Part shown: positions 16,924-25,795 of the stretch, piece after piece
Position numbering within the stretch: the stretch's first letter is position 1
How the letters are laid out: every line of letters begins with the position of its first letter
DNA from: Bordetella genomosp. 8
Lineage (GTDB): Bacteria > Pseudomonadota > Gammaproteobacteria > Burkholderiales > Burkholderiaceae_B
Direction: 5' to 3'
NCBI RefSeq assembly: GCF_002119685.1
Contig: NZ_CP021108.1
Location: forward strand, 3,968,001-4,032,000
Length of the DNA: 64,000 nucleotides
Position numbers and translations under genes: made by a program
The notes under the pieces: generated by a model
Told to the model about the DNA's origin: nothing
Database searches by the model: none
The model's input: the letters and a program-made list of their open reading frames with translations, nothing else

Positions 16924-17886
16924 TCACTCGCTGACGTGCCAGACCCCTTCCCCACCGATCTCGCGCGCCAGCGCCTCGATCTGCGCGGCGACTTCCATGA
17001 CCGTGCGGCCCGGCCCCTTGCTGCGCGAATATGCCATTGAAATGATGCGCCCCAGCGCCGGGTCGCGCAGCGCGGCCACGCTCAGGCGGCCTTCGTGCAC
17101 CTCCTGCCAGACAGCGTGCAGCGGCAGCACTGTATACATGTTTTCGTGTTCGACGATGGACTTCATCAGGGGCAGCGAATCGGCCTCGATCAGCGGCGCG
17201 ATGGCGATCTTGCGGGCGCGCGCGAGCCCGTCCAGCGTATTGCGCAGCCCGTTGGGCGCGCCTGGCAGGATGAAAGGCAGCCCGTCCAGCGCATCGAAGC
17301 GGATATCCCCCGCGCTGGTGCGCGGGTCGCCGGCCGCGCCCACCAGATAGGACTCCACATAGGCCAGTGGCGTCTCGCCGGGCGGGCACTTTTCACCGTA
17401 GCGATACAGGATGGCGATATCCACGCGGCTGTCGGTCAGCCATTCCTCTATCTGGCCGCTCGATCCTTCGAAAATCCGCAGATGTACCTTGGGATAGTGT
17501 TCGCGCAGACGCGAGAACAGCCGCCGTATCAGCGGGTGGGCGGTGGACGGCAACAGGCCCAGCCGGACCTCGCCGGCCGGCTCGCGCGCCTGGCCGTTGA
17601 CTTCCAGTTCCAGGCGCTCGGCGTCTTCGAGCAATACCCGCACCAGCGGGAACAGGCGTTCGCCGACTTCGGACAGGTGTACGCCGCGGCCAGTGCGGTT
17701 GAACAGCCGCGCGTTGCATTCGCGCTCCAGCGCGTTGATGCGGCGGCTGAGCACCGACTGGTCCTGGTCCAGATGCAGCGCGGCGCGCGTGATGCTGCCC
17801 AGCTCGGCGATGGCGACGAAGGCGCGCCATTTGTGCAGGTCGGCGGTCAGGTCCAGGCTGGGTCCCGCGGCTTTGGGCGTAGGCAT
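16924..17886 (-). CDS. LysR-family transcriptional regulator
   Basis: A 320-aa regulator starting at MPTPKAAGPS (ATG 17886); a GTG at 17913 would add 9 residues. The winged HTH is at about residues 20-80 (HKWRAFVAIAELGSITRAA, SVLSRRINALERE), followed by a substrate-binding domain. It lies 39 bp after the Bug gene on the same strand, so it is probably the last gene of the CoA-transferase/acyl-CoA dehydrogenase operon and its regulator. An inverted repeat in the divergent promoter region at 24700-24715 is a possible target. Confidence 0.9.
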   Translation of the reverse strand: MPTPKAAGPSLDLTADLHKWRAFVAIAELGSITRAALHLDQDQSVLSRRINALERECNARLFNRTGRGVHLSEVGERLFPLVRVLLEDAERLELEVNGQAREPAGEVRLGLLPSTAHPLIRRLFSRLREHYPKVHLRIFEGSSGQIEEWLTDSRVDIAILYRYGEKCPPGETPLAYVESYLVGAAGDPRTSAGDIRFDALDGLPFILPGAPNGLRNTLDGLARARKIAIAPLIEADSLPLMKSIVEHENMYTVLPLHAVWQEVHEGRLSVAALRDPALGRIISMAYSRSKGPGRTVMEVAAQIEALAREIGGEGVWHVSE

Positions 17887-17925
17887 GGTGGCTGTCGGTA
17901 GGAATAGGCGCACACACTATACGGC

Positions 17926-18897
17926 CTATTGCAGCCCCAGCTTGCCGCGCCGGATCACCTCCCCCCATTTGCGCGATTCGGCTTCCATCAGTTGGCGGTA
18001 CTCGTCGGGGCTGGTGGCTTGCGGCACCGCGCCCTGCTCGATGATCCTGGCGCGCAGCGCCGGGTCCCGCAGCGACTCCCCGATGGCCTGGGCCATCCTG
18101 TCGACGATGGCGGCCGGGGTGCCGGTGGGCGCAATGACGCCATAGTTGGATTCGACCTCCACGCCGGCCAGGCCCAGCTCCCTGGTGGTCGGCACGTCCG
18201 GCAGCCCGACGAAGCGGTCGGCGCTGCCCACCGCCAGGGCGCGCACCTTGCCCGCCTTGATCAAGGCCAGCACAGCCGAGGCATCGGCGGGGAACATCTG
18301 CACTTCGTTGGAAAGCAGCGCGGTGACCGCCGGCGCCGCGCCCTTGTAGGGGACGTGCATGATCTGTATGCCCGTCTGTTGCTTGAGCAGTTCGCCAGCC
18401 AGGTGCGGGGTGGTGAGATTGCCGGCCGAGCCATAGTTGTACTTGCCGGGATCCTTGCGGGCGGCGGCGATGAAAGCGGGCAGGGTCGTTTCCGGTATCG
18501 CCGGGTTGACGACGAAGACCACCGGAATGCGCGCGACCAGGGACACGTAGCGGATCGCGCCGACGTCATAGGGCACTTTCATGGCGTGCGGCAAACCGGA
18601 AATGGCGCCTGGGACGCCGAAGCCGAAGGTGCTGCCGTCCGGCGTGGCCCGCACCGTCGCGTCCACGCCTATGGTTCCGGAAGCGCCGGCCTTGTTTTCC
18701 ACGACCACGGGTTGCCCCAGCTTCTGGCCCAGCGTGGGCGCCAACAGCCGGGCCAGGTTGTCGACGGAACCGCCGGGCGGATACGGCACGATCAGGCGTA
18801 TGGGCTGGCTGGGCCACGCATCGGCCGCACCGGCCGCGAATGCGTGGACCGCGGCCAGGGACAGCAAGGCGGCCAGCAAGGCGCGGCGTTTCTTCAT
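17926..18897 (-). CDS. Bug-family tripartite tricarboxylate receptor
   Basis: A 323-aa TctC-type receptor with signal peptide MKKRRALLAALLSLAAVHAFA. The family blocks are WPSQPIRLIVPYPPGGSVDNLAR, NKAGASGTIGVDA and HVPYKGAAPAV. GAGGAGA lies a few bases before the ATG. It lies downstream of the fused acyl-CoA dehydrogenase gene and upstream of the LysR gene, so it likely supplies the carboxylic acid that the CoA-transferases activate. The ligand itself is not readable from sequence. Confidence 0.9.
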   Translation of the reverse strand: MKKRRALLAALLSLAAVHAFAAGAADAWPSQPIRLIVPYPPGGSVDNLARLLAPTLGQKLGQPVVVENKAGASGTIGVDATVRATPDGSTFGFGVPGAISGLPHAMKVPYDVGAIRYVSLVARIPVVFVVNPAIPETTLPAFIAAARKDPGKYNYGSAGNLTTPHLAGELLKQQTGIQIMHVPYKGAAPAVTALLSNEVQMFPADASAVLALIKAGKVRALAVGSADRFVGLPDVPTTRELGLAGVEVESNYGVIAPTGTPAAIVDRMAQAIGESLRDPALRARIIEQGAVPQATSPDEYRQLMEAESRKWGEVIRRGKLGLQ

Positions 18898-18922
18898 GGA
18901 CTCGTCTCCTCGTGCCCTGCGG

Positions 18923-18949
18923 GCTTATGGTGCTTATGGTGTTTATGGT
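18923..18949. repeat. three 9-bp tandem repeats next to the acyl-CoA dehydrogenase stop
   Basis: GCTTATGGT, GCTTATGGT and GTTTATGGT occupy 18923-18931, 18932-18940 and 18941-18949, ending 1 bp from the stop codon at 18951. They lie in the 53-bp gap before the Bug gene. Confidence 0.85.
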
Positions 18950-18950
18950 T

Positions 18951-21335
18951 TCAGGCGCCATCCATGCCCAGCACGTGCTTGGCGTAGATGTTGCGTTGTA
19001 TCTCGTTGGTGCCGCTGAAAATGGTGGCCGCCAGCGCATTGACGTAAGGCGCCAGCACATGGCTTTCGCCTGTGTCATCGTCCAGCGCGGCGCCGCCGTA
19101 TTCATCGGCGGCCTGTATCAGCAGGGCCCCCAGGCGTTCGTGGGTTTCGGTGGCCCATATCTTCAGCAGCGACAATTGGGGCGGCAAGGGCAGCCCCGCG
19201 CGCGCCATGTCGGCATATCCCTCGTACATGGCGGTCAGGTCGGCCACGTCCAGCCGCAGCTCGGTCAGGCGGTCATGGAACGCCGGATCGGCCAGCAGGC
19301 CGCGCTGCCGCGCGCGGGCATGGATCTGCTGCAAGGCATGATGCGCATGCTTCGGGCTGCCGCTGAACAGGCGTTCGAAGCCCAGCAGTTCCTTGGCGAT
19401 GCTCCAGCCGCCATTCAGCGCGCCCACCAGGTTGCCGCGCGGGACGCGTACCTGGTCGAAGAACACTTCGCAGAACTCCTCGTGGCCCGCCAGCGTGCGG
19501 ATCGGCCTGCGGCTGACGCCCGGGCTGCGCAGGTCCACCAGCAGGAAGCTGATGCCCGCCTGCTTCTTGACGGTGGTGTCGGTCCTGACCAGCATGAACA
19601 TATGGGTGGCGTCCTGCGCCAGCGTGGACCACGTCTTCTGGCCGGTGACGATCAAGGCGTCGCCATCGACGACGGCGGCGCAGCGCAGCGCCGCAAGGTC
19701 GGAGCCCGCGTCCGGTTCGGAATACCCTTGCGCCCATACGTCCTGGCCGGAAAGGATGCCGGGCAGGAAGCGTTCGCGCTGTTCCTGCGTACCATGGCGG
19801 AACAGGATGGGACCGAGCATGACCAGCCCCTGGTCGGGCGCGCGCGCCACGCCATGGCGTTCGGCCTCTTCGATGAAGGCGATCAGGCGGCCCGGCGCGA
19901 GGGCCATGCCGCCATGTTCGCGCGGCCACGACGGCGCGATCCAGCCCTGGCGCGCCAGGGTGAAATACCACTCCTTGATTTCTTCCCAGTGCAGGCGACG
20001 CGGCATATGGCGCAGGCGTTCCGGATAGTGCGCGCGGAAGAAGCGTCGCAGCATGGCGCGGAAATCGGCCTCGGGCATTTCATTCCAGTCGGCATCGCGC
20101 GGGAAGGCTTCCGGAGCTTCCGCTTCCCGCGGTCGCGCGGACATGTCCGGCGTCTCTTCGGGCAAGGCATCCGCCGGCGCGCCGCCGTCGCGTATGGGTG
20201 GCGCGAGCGCCCCGTAGCGCTGCCGGTGGGCGGTCGCGTTGCCCAGCCACGCGGCCTGGTGCAGCGCACCGCGCAGGTACAGGCTGACATCGCATTCATC
20301 GGTATAGCCGATGGCGCCGTGCAGTTGCACCGCCAGGCGGGCGGCTTCCAGGCCGGCGCGCGCGGCGCGCGCCTTCACGCGGCTGGCCGCCGCGCGTGCC
20401 ATGGCTTTATCCGCGGACGGCAATTCCTTGAGCGCCGCCTGCAGGCTGGCGGCGGCCAGCTCCACCTGCATCGATGCGTCCACCACCCGATGCTGCAAGG
20501 CCTGGAAGGACGCCAGCGGCCGGCCGAACTGCTTCCGGGTGTTGAGGTACTCGACGGAGTCGGACAGCACCTGGCGCGCCGCGCCCACCATTTCCGCCGA
20601 CTGCATCAGTCGCCCCAGGTCCAGCGCGGCATCGATGGCGTCCAGCACGCCGCGCCGGGCCAGCAAAGCGTCAGCCGGCAGCGCCACCGCCTCGAAGGAC
20701 AGATGGCAGGCGTGCGTGCCGTCGGCGCGAACGTAGGGCCTGGCAATCACGCCTGGCGTATCCGCGGGCACGTAGAACAGCGCGGGCTCCTGTTCGCCAT
20801 CGGCCGACACCAGCCAGCCGTCGACCCCGTCTCCCGGTATGACGTGGCGCTTTTCGCCGTTCAGGACGTAGGCGTCTTCCCGCCAGGTCACGCTGACGCC
20901 GAACGCGCCGGCGCCCTCGCCGGCCTCGAGCTGGCCGTCGGCCTCCTGCCACGCCAGCGACGTCACGCGCCTGCCGGCGCAAACGTCGGCCAGCAGCCGC
21001 TGGCAGGCCGACGCGCCATCGTGGTCTTGCGCCAGGCGCTGGAGCAGCGCGGCGGGCAGCACGGCGGCGGCGACCAGCGGCTCCGGCAACTGGACGCGCC
21101 CCGCTTCTTCCATGACGGCGGCCATCGCGGGCCAACCCAGGCCCAGTCCGCCGTGGTCCTCCGGCACGAACATGCCCAGCCAGCCGACGCCGGCGATCTC
21201 GGTCCAATAACGACGATCCAGCACGCCCGCCGCGCGCTTGCGTTGCCGCTGGTCGCGGCGACGCAGGAAGTCGCGCGCGCTGTCACGCACCTCTTCGATC
21301 AATGCGGCGTCGGCGGCATGGGTCTCGGCGGTCAT
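18951..21335 (-). CDS. fused double acyl-CoA dehydrogenase (PimD-PimC-like)
   Basis: A 794-aa flavoprotein formed of two complete acyl-CoA dehydrogenase modules. Residues about 10-370 resemble the small-subunit type (WLGMFVPEDHGGLGLGW, RKQFGRPLASFQALQHR, AVQLHGAIGYTDE). A ~50-residue acidic/Pro-Ala linker follows. Residues about 420-794 resemble the large-subunit type (GWIAPSWPREHGG, YSEPDAGSDLAALR, GQKTWSTLAQ, FSGTNEIQRNIYAKHVLG). In pimeloyl-CoA degradation the equivalent PimC and PimD are separate chains. The start overlaps the stop of the upstream CoA-transferase as ATGA. A dicarboxylyl- or branched acyl-CoA substrate is likely, but not provable here. Confidence 0.88.
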   Translation of the reverse strand: MTAETHAADAALIEEVRDSARDFLRRRDQRQRKRAAGVLDRRYWTEIAGVGWLGMFVPEDHGGLGLGWPAMAAVMEEAGRVQLPEPLVAAAVLPAALLQRLAQDHDGASACQRLLADVCAGRRVTSLAWQEADGQLEAGEGAGAFGVSVTWREDAYVLNGEKRHVIPGDGVDGWLVSADGEQEPALFYVPADTPGVIARPYVRADGTHACHLSFEAVALPADALLARRGVLDAIDAALDLGRLMQSAEMVGAARQVLSDSVEYLNTRKQFGRPLASFQALQHRVVDASMQVELAAASLQAALKELPSADKAMARAAASRVKARAARAGLEAARLAVQLHGAIGYTDECDVSLYLRGALHQAAWLGNATAHRQRYGALAPPIRDGGAPADALPEETPDMSARPREAEAPEAFPRDADWNEMPEADFRAMLRRFFRAHYPERLRHMPRRLHWEEIKEWYFTLARQGWIAPSWPREHGGMALAPGRLIAFIEEAERHGVARAPDQGLVMLGPILFRHGTQEQRERFLPGILSGQDVWAQGYSEPDAGSDLAALRCAAVVDGDALIVTGQKTWSTLAQDATHMFMLVRTDTTVKKQAGISFLLVDLRSPGVSRRPIRTLAGHEEFCEVFFDQVRVPRGNLVGALNGGWSIAKELLGFERLFSGSPKHAHHALQQIHARARQRGLLADPAFHDRLTELRLDVADLTAMYEGYADMARAGLPLPPQLSLLKIWATETHERLGALLIQAADEYGGAALDDDTGESHVLAPYVNALAATIFSGTNEIQRNIYAKHVLGMDGA

Positions 21336-22564
21336 ACGACGCCCTCCGCCCGCAACGCGGCGATGTCGCTTGCGCTCAGGCCGAGTTCGCCGGCAAGCAC
21401 GGCGTCCGTGTGTTCGCCCAGCATCGGCGGCGGCAAACCTTCCTGGATGGGCGTGCCGGAAAAATGAACAGGGTTGCGGATGTAAGGCATGCTGCCCAGG
21501 CCAGGGTGCGGCATGCGTCCCAGCACCCGCCTGTGCCGGACTTGCGGGTCTTCGAACACCTGCTCCATTGTGTAGATCGGGCCGCAGGGCACTTTGGCCC
21601 GCGCCAGCGTAGTGTTCCAGTCGGCGACCGTGCGCGCGCGCAGCGCCGGCTCGATTTGCGCGGACAGCTCCGCCTGCGCCATCGCGCGCAGCGGATTGGT
21701 GGCGAAGCGCGGATCATGCGCCAATTCGGGCAGGCCGATGGCGTCGCAGAAGGATTTGAACTGCGAGTCATTGCCCACCGCGACCATCAGGTGGCCGTCC
21801 TTGCAGGCGTAGGCGCGAAAAGGCGCGGTGATCGCCGAGGACGTTCCCGTGCGCGGCGGCTGCTGGCCGCTGGCCAGGTAATTCATGCCGATGTGGGACA
21901 TCGCGGCGATCTGCGCGTCCAGCAGCGCCAGGTCGATATGCTGGCCCTGGCTGGATACCTGGTCGCGATGACGCAAGGCGGCCAGGATGGCGCACACCGC
22001 GTAGAAGCCGGCGGTCAGGTCCGAGACCGAATAGCCCACCTTGACCGGGCCCGCGCCGGGCTCGCCATCGGGAATGCCGGTCACGCTCATCAGCCCGCTC
22101 ATGGACTGGAATATCGGGTCGTAGCCCGGCAGATGGCTGTAAGGGCCGTCCTGGCCGAACCCGGTGATGGAGCAATACACCAGCCGCGGATTCAGCGCCG
22201 ACAGGGCCGAGTAATCCAGGCCGTAGCGCCGCAGGTCCCCGGCCTTGAAGTTCTCGATCAGCACGTCCGCCTCGAGCGCGAGGCGGCGCACCAATTCCTG
22301 GCCGCGCGGATGCGCGATGTCGATGGTCAATGAACGCTTGCCGCGGTTCATCGCCACGAAAGACGAGGTCTCGTGCGGCGGCGTGGTGGACGCGGGACCA
22401 TCGACCGGCATCGGATAACCCTGGTGGCGCACGTCGTCGCCGCGCCCGGGCCGTTCGACCTTGATGACGTCGGCGCCAAAATCCGCCAGCATCTGGCCCG
22501 CCCAGGGGCCCGAGAACACGCGGCTGAGGTCCAGCACTTTCACGCCATCGAGCGGCCCTTTCAT
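21332..22564 (-). CDS. class III CoA-transferase (CaiB/BaiF), copy B
   Basis: A 410-aa family III CoA-transferase moving CoA between carboxylic acids. VKVLDLSRVFSGPWAGQMLADFGADVIKVERP at the N-terminus and the catalytic Asp149 in LPGYDPIFQSMSGLMSVTG are diagnostic. AAGGAG lies 5 bp before the ATG. It lies between the enoyl-CoA hydratase gene (18 bp) and the fused dehydrogenase (4-bp overlap). It is clearly related to copy A at 23423-24643 but not a recent duplicate; identity is limited mainly to the motif blocks. Confidence 0.9.
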   Translation of the reverse strand: MKGPLDGVKVLDLSRVFSGPWAGQMLADFGADVIKVERPGRGDDVRHQGYPMPVDGPASTTPPHETSSFVAMNRGKRSLTIDIAHPRGQELVRRLALEADVLIENFKAGDLRRYGLDYSALSALNPRLVYCSITGFGQDGPYSHLPGYDPIFQSMSGLMSVTGIPDGEPGAGPVKVGYSVSDLTAGFYAVCAILAALRHRDQVSSQGQHIDLALLDAQIAAMSHIGMNYLASGQQPPRTGTSSAITAPFRAYACKDGHLMVAVGNDSQFKSFCDAIGLPELAHDPRFATNPLRAMAQAELSAQIEPALRARTVADWNTTLARAKVPCGPIYTMEQVFEDPQVRHRRVLGRMPHPGLGSMPYIRNPVHFSGTPIQEGLPPPMLGEHTDAVLAGELGLSASDIAALRAEGVV

Positions 22565-22582
22565 GATGTCTCCTTGTTGGTG

Positions 22583-23380
22583 TCAGCGGCCCTTGAACAC
22601 CGGGGCACGCTTTTCCAGAAAAGCACGGCGCGCTTCCTGCGCGTCTTCGGTGCGGGCGATCGCCGCGGTCATATCCTGTTCGTAGCGGTAGCCATCGCGC
22701 AGGCTCATGTCCTCGATGGCGTTCAGCGTCTGCTTGGCCAATATCGACGCCAGCGGACTCTTGGACGCCAGTTCGCGCGCCAGGGCCATCGCCTCGTCCA
22801 TCAGGGACTCCACCGGCACGGCGGCCTCGACCACGCCCAGGCGGTAGAGCTCGTCGCCATCGACGCGCAGGCCAGTCAGCATCATGCGTCGCAGGCGCGA
22901 ATGGCCGAACAGGCGCATGCCGTGCCGCCCGCCGCCCAACAGGCCGACGTTGATTTCCGGCAAGCCGACCGTGGCGGTGGAGGCAGCGACCAGGATGTCG
23001 CAGGAGGCCACGATGGCCAGGCCCGCGCCCAGGGCCGCGCCGTTGATGGCGCACACCACCGGCTTGGCGCATTCGCGTATGGCATGGAAGCATTCACGGG
23101 TACGGCGCGAATGCCGTGGCAGGTCGCCGGGGCCCTGGATGGTGGTGGCGCGATTCTTCAGGTCGGCGCCCGCGCAGAAATTCCGGCCTTGGCCGGACAG
23201 CAACACCGCGCGAACCTCCGGTGTTTCGGAGATGCGGTCCAGCAGCCACGTCAGTTCGTCCATCATCTGCGTCGACAGCGCATTCACCGGCGGATTGGCC
23301 AGCAGGATGACCGCGACGCCGTCGTCGACGGTCACGTCCAGGGCGGTGTAGGGGCCGGTCAGGGCTTCGGGCATGCTCAT
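22583..23380 (-). CDS. enoyl-CoA hydratase/isomerase family protein
   Basis: A 265-aa crotonase-fold protein. The oxyanion-hole blocks NFCAGADLK and INGAALGAGLAIVASCD are present, and the second catalytic Glu is in LPEINVGLLGG. The first catalytic Glu of classical hydratases falls at a hydrophobic residue (GAGLAIVASCD), so isomerase, hydrolase or modified hydratase chemistry is possible. It is located between two CoA-transferase genes, fitting a beta-oxidation-like route. Confidence 0.85.
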   Translation of the reverse strand: MSMPEALTGPYTALDVTVDDGVAVILLANPPVNALSTQMMDELTWLLDRISETPEVRAVLLSGQGRNFCAGADLKNRATTIQGPGDLPRHSRRTRECFHAIRECAKPVVCAINGAALGAGLAIVASCDILVAASTATVGLPEINVGLLGGGRHGMRLFGHSRLRRMMLTGLRVDGDELYRLGVVEAAVPVESLMDEAMALARELASKSPLASILAKQTLNAIEDMSLRDGYRYEQDMTAAIARTEDAQEARRAFLEKRAPVFKGR

Positions 23381-23422
23381 AGTGGCGTATTCCTGCGGGG
23401 TGATGGGTCTTCGGCCAGCGCC

Positions 23423-24643
23423 TCAGATCACTTTGCGCGCACGCAGCGCCTGGATACGCGCGGCATCCAGGCCCAGTTCGTGCAGCACTTCGTCGGTGTG
23501 TTCGCCCAGCAGCGGCGGCGCGCGATCCACGCGCAGCTCCGCGCCGCCGAAGCGCAAGGGGTTCATGACCTGCGGCACGGTTCCCGCCACCGGATGCGGC
23601 AGGTGGCGCAGCATGCCGCGATGCACGACCTGGGGATCGTCGAAGACCTCCGGCACGGAATTGATGGAGCCCGCGGGCACGCCGGCCTTCTTGAGACTGT
23701 CCAGCCAGTCGGCGCGCGGCCGCTGCGCGAAGATGGCGTCCAGGATGGGATCCAGGCTCTCCTGGTTCCTGACGCGCTGTCCATTGGTCGCATAGCGTTC
23801 GTCACTCGCCAGCGCCGGCTGCCCGATCACGCCGCACAGCGCGACGAACTGCGCGTCGTTGCCGGCGACGACGACGATATCGCCGTCGGCGCAATGGAAC
23901 GTCCGCTGCGGCTGGATATTGGGATGCGCGGTGCCGGTGCGGCGCGGCACGCGCTTGCCCAGCAGGAAATTCATCGCCTGGTTGGCCAGCAGGCCGACCT
24001 GCACGTCCAGCATGGCCACGTCCACGTATTCGCCCCGCCCGGTCTGTGTGCGGCGCAGCAGCGCGGCAACGATGCCCAGGGCCGCGTACACGCCGGTGCT
24101 CAGGTCGACGATGGGAACACCGACCTTCTGCGGCCCGCCACCGGGCTTGTCGTCGCGTTCGCCGGTCACGCTCATCAGGCCTCCCATGGCCTGGATCAGG
24201 AAGTCGTACGCCGGCTCCGCCGCGCGCGGGCCGGTCTGGCCGAAGCCCGTCACGGAGCAATACACCAGGCGCGGATTGATCCTGGACAAGGCCTCGTAAT
24301 CCAGCCCCAGGCGCGCCAGGGTGCCGACCTTGTAGTTCTCCAGCACCACGTCCACGTCGGCGCACAAGGCCTTGACCAGGTCCTGGCCTTCGGGGGTCTG
24401 CAGGTCCAGGGTAATGGAGCGCTTGCCGCGGTTGGTCGCCACGAAATAGGCGCCGTCGGCGGTATCGTCGCCGGATGCGTCCTTGAGGAAAGGCGGTCCC
24501 CAGGAACGCGTGTCGTCGCCGCGGCCCGGCCGTTCGACCTTGATCACGTCCGCGCCCAGGTCCGCCAGGATCTGGCTGGCCCAGGGACCCGCCAGCACGC
24601 GGCTCAGGTCCAGCACCTTGATATTCGATAGAAGCGGCTGCAA
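23423..24643 (-). CDS. class III CoA-transferase (CaiB/BaiF), copy A
   Basis: A 406-aa CoA-transferase with N-terminal IKVLDLSRVLAGPWASQILADLG and catalytic Asp147 in EPAYDFLIQAMGGLMSVTG. It is the promoter-proximal gene of the six-gene minus-strand run (CoA-transferase A, hydratase, CoA-transferase B, fused dehydrogenase, Bug, LysR). The 162-bp region ahead is shared with a divergent Bug gene. It probably activates an imported acid using succinyl-CoA or another donor; which of the two transferases does this is not evident. Confidence 0.9.
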   Translation of the reverse strand: MQPLLSNIKVLDLSRVLAGPWASQILADLGADVIKVERPGRGDDTRSWGPPFLKDASGDDTADGAYFVATNRGKRSITLDLQTPEGQDLVKALCADVDVVLENYKVGTLARLGLDYEALSRINPRLVYCSVTGFGQTGPRAAEPAYDFLIQAMGGLMSVTGERDDKPGGGPQKVGVPIVDLSTGVYAALGIVAALLRRTQTGRGEYVDVAMLDVQVGLLANQAMNFLLGKRVPRRTGTAHPNIQPQRTFHCADGDIVVVAGNDAQFVALCGVIGQPALASDERYATNGQRVRNQESLDPILDAIFAQRPRADWLDSLKKAGVPAGSINSVPEVFDDPQVVHRGMLRHLPHPVAGTVPQVMNPLRFGGAELRVDRAPPLLGEHTDEVLHELGLDAARIQALRARKVI

Positions 24644-24699
24644 GGCCTGTCCCCCGGGATCTCGATGAGGCGCCAGTCTAGGAAACCGGGCCCGTCCCG

Positions 24700-24715
24700 G
24701 GTACTGTCCGGTACC
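24700..24715. promoter_or_regulatory. inverted repeat in the divergent CoA-transferase/Bug promoter region
   Basis: GGTAC (24700-24704) and GTACC (24711-24715) flank a 6-bp spacer. The site is about 57 bp before the minus-strand CoA-transferase start and 91 bp before the plus-strand Bug start, so one bound regulator could control both. The LysR product at 16924-17886 is the obvious local candidate, but arm length and spacing are only loosely LysR-like. Confidence 0.35.
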
Positions 24716-24805
24716 GCAAAGCTGTTATGTGCCCGGCGCTACAGCGCGCGGCGCCGCAAGCCGGTATCGTCGCTGCTGATGCCGCATCGAGATAAAGGAG
24801 ACAAC

Positions 24806-25783
24806 ATGAAAAAACGGGCATTGCTGCGGACGGCCATGCTGGGCCTGGCGCTTTTCGGTGTGGCGGCCGCTGCCGGCGCGGCGTCGGACTACCCCAACCA
24901 TCCCTTGCGGATGATCGTGCCGTTCACACCGGGCGGCGGCGCCGACCTGACCGCGCGCATGGTCGCCGAGCCCCTGGGCAAGGTATTGGGGCAACCGGTA
25001 GTCGTGGAAAACAAGCCGGGCGCCGGCGGGACGCTGGGCGCCACGCAGGTGGCGCGCGCCGCGCCCGACGGCTACACCATGCTCTACACCACCCCGGGGC
25101 CGCAGATCACCAACCCCTATCTGATGAAGAGCCTGCCCTACGATCCGCGCAAGGACCTTATGGCGGTGTCCAAGCTGGCCGTGGTGCCGGGCGTGCTCAT
25201 CGTCGGCAAGCGCCTGCCCGTATCCACGGTCGACGAACTCGTCCGGTACGCCGCCGCGCATCCGCACGAGGTGCGCTTCGCCAGCGCCGGCATCGGGTCG
25301 AGCAGCCATCTGGCGGGCGAACTGTTCAAGGCCATGGCCGGCGTGGAGATCGACCATGTACCGTATGCTGGCACCAGCATCGCCTTGCGCGACATACTGG
25401 GCGGGACGGTGGAAATCGCGCTGGACAGCGTGGCGGTCTACCTGCCCTATATCCAGTCCGGCGCGGTGAAGGCGCTGGGCGTCACGACGCCGTTCGAACT
25501 GCCCATGTTGCCCGGCGTCCCGCCCATCGCCAAGGACCTGCCGGGCTTCGACGCCGCGCCGGTCAATTACCTGACGGTGCCCGCCGGCACGCCGCCGGCC
25601 GTCATCGCCAGGTTGAACGCCGCGGTGGTGGAGGTGCTGAAATCGCCGGAGGTGCGCAAGCGCATGATGGATATCGGCGTGCTGCCGGAAAGCAGTACGC
25701 CACAGGCCATGGCGGCATTGATCGATGCGGAAGCCGCGCGGTGGAAGAAGGTGATCGAAACGTCGGGCGCCCGGCTGGACTGA
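24806..25783 (+). CDS. Bug-family tripartite tricarboxylate receptor
   Basis: A 325-aa TctC-type receptor. Signal peptide MKKRALLRTAMLGLALFGVA ends near GAA/SDY. The family blocks are YPNHPLRMIVPFTPGGGADLTAR, NKPGAGGTLGATQ and HVPYAGTSIAL. AAGGAG lies 7 bp before the ATG at 24806. It is divergent from the CoA-transferase operon and convergent with alr (12-bp gap). It may serve the same catabolic route as the divergent operon. Confidence 0.9.
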   Translation: MKKRALLRTAMLGLALFGVAAAAGAASDYPNHPLRMIVPFTPGGGADLTARMVAEPLGKVLGQPVVVENKPGAGGTLGATQVARAAPDGYTMLYTTPGPQITNPYLMKSLPYDPRKDLMAVSKLAVVPGVLIVGKRLPVSTVDELVRYAAAHPHEVRFASAGIGSSSHLAGELFKAMAGVEIDHVPYAGTSIALRDILGGTVEIALDSVAVYLPYIQSGAVKALGVTTPFELPMLPGVPPIAKDLPGFDAAPVNYLTVPAGTPPAVIARLNAAVVEVLKSPEVRKRMMDIGVLPESSTPQAMAALIDAEAARWKKVIETSGARLD

Positions 25784-25795
25784 GCGCGGCTGGGA

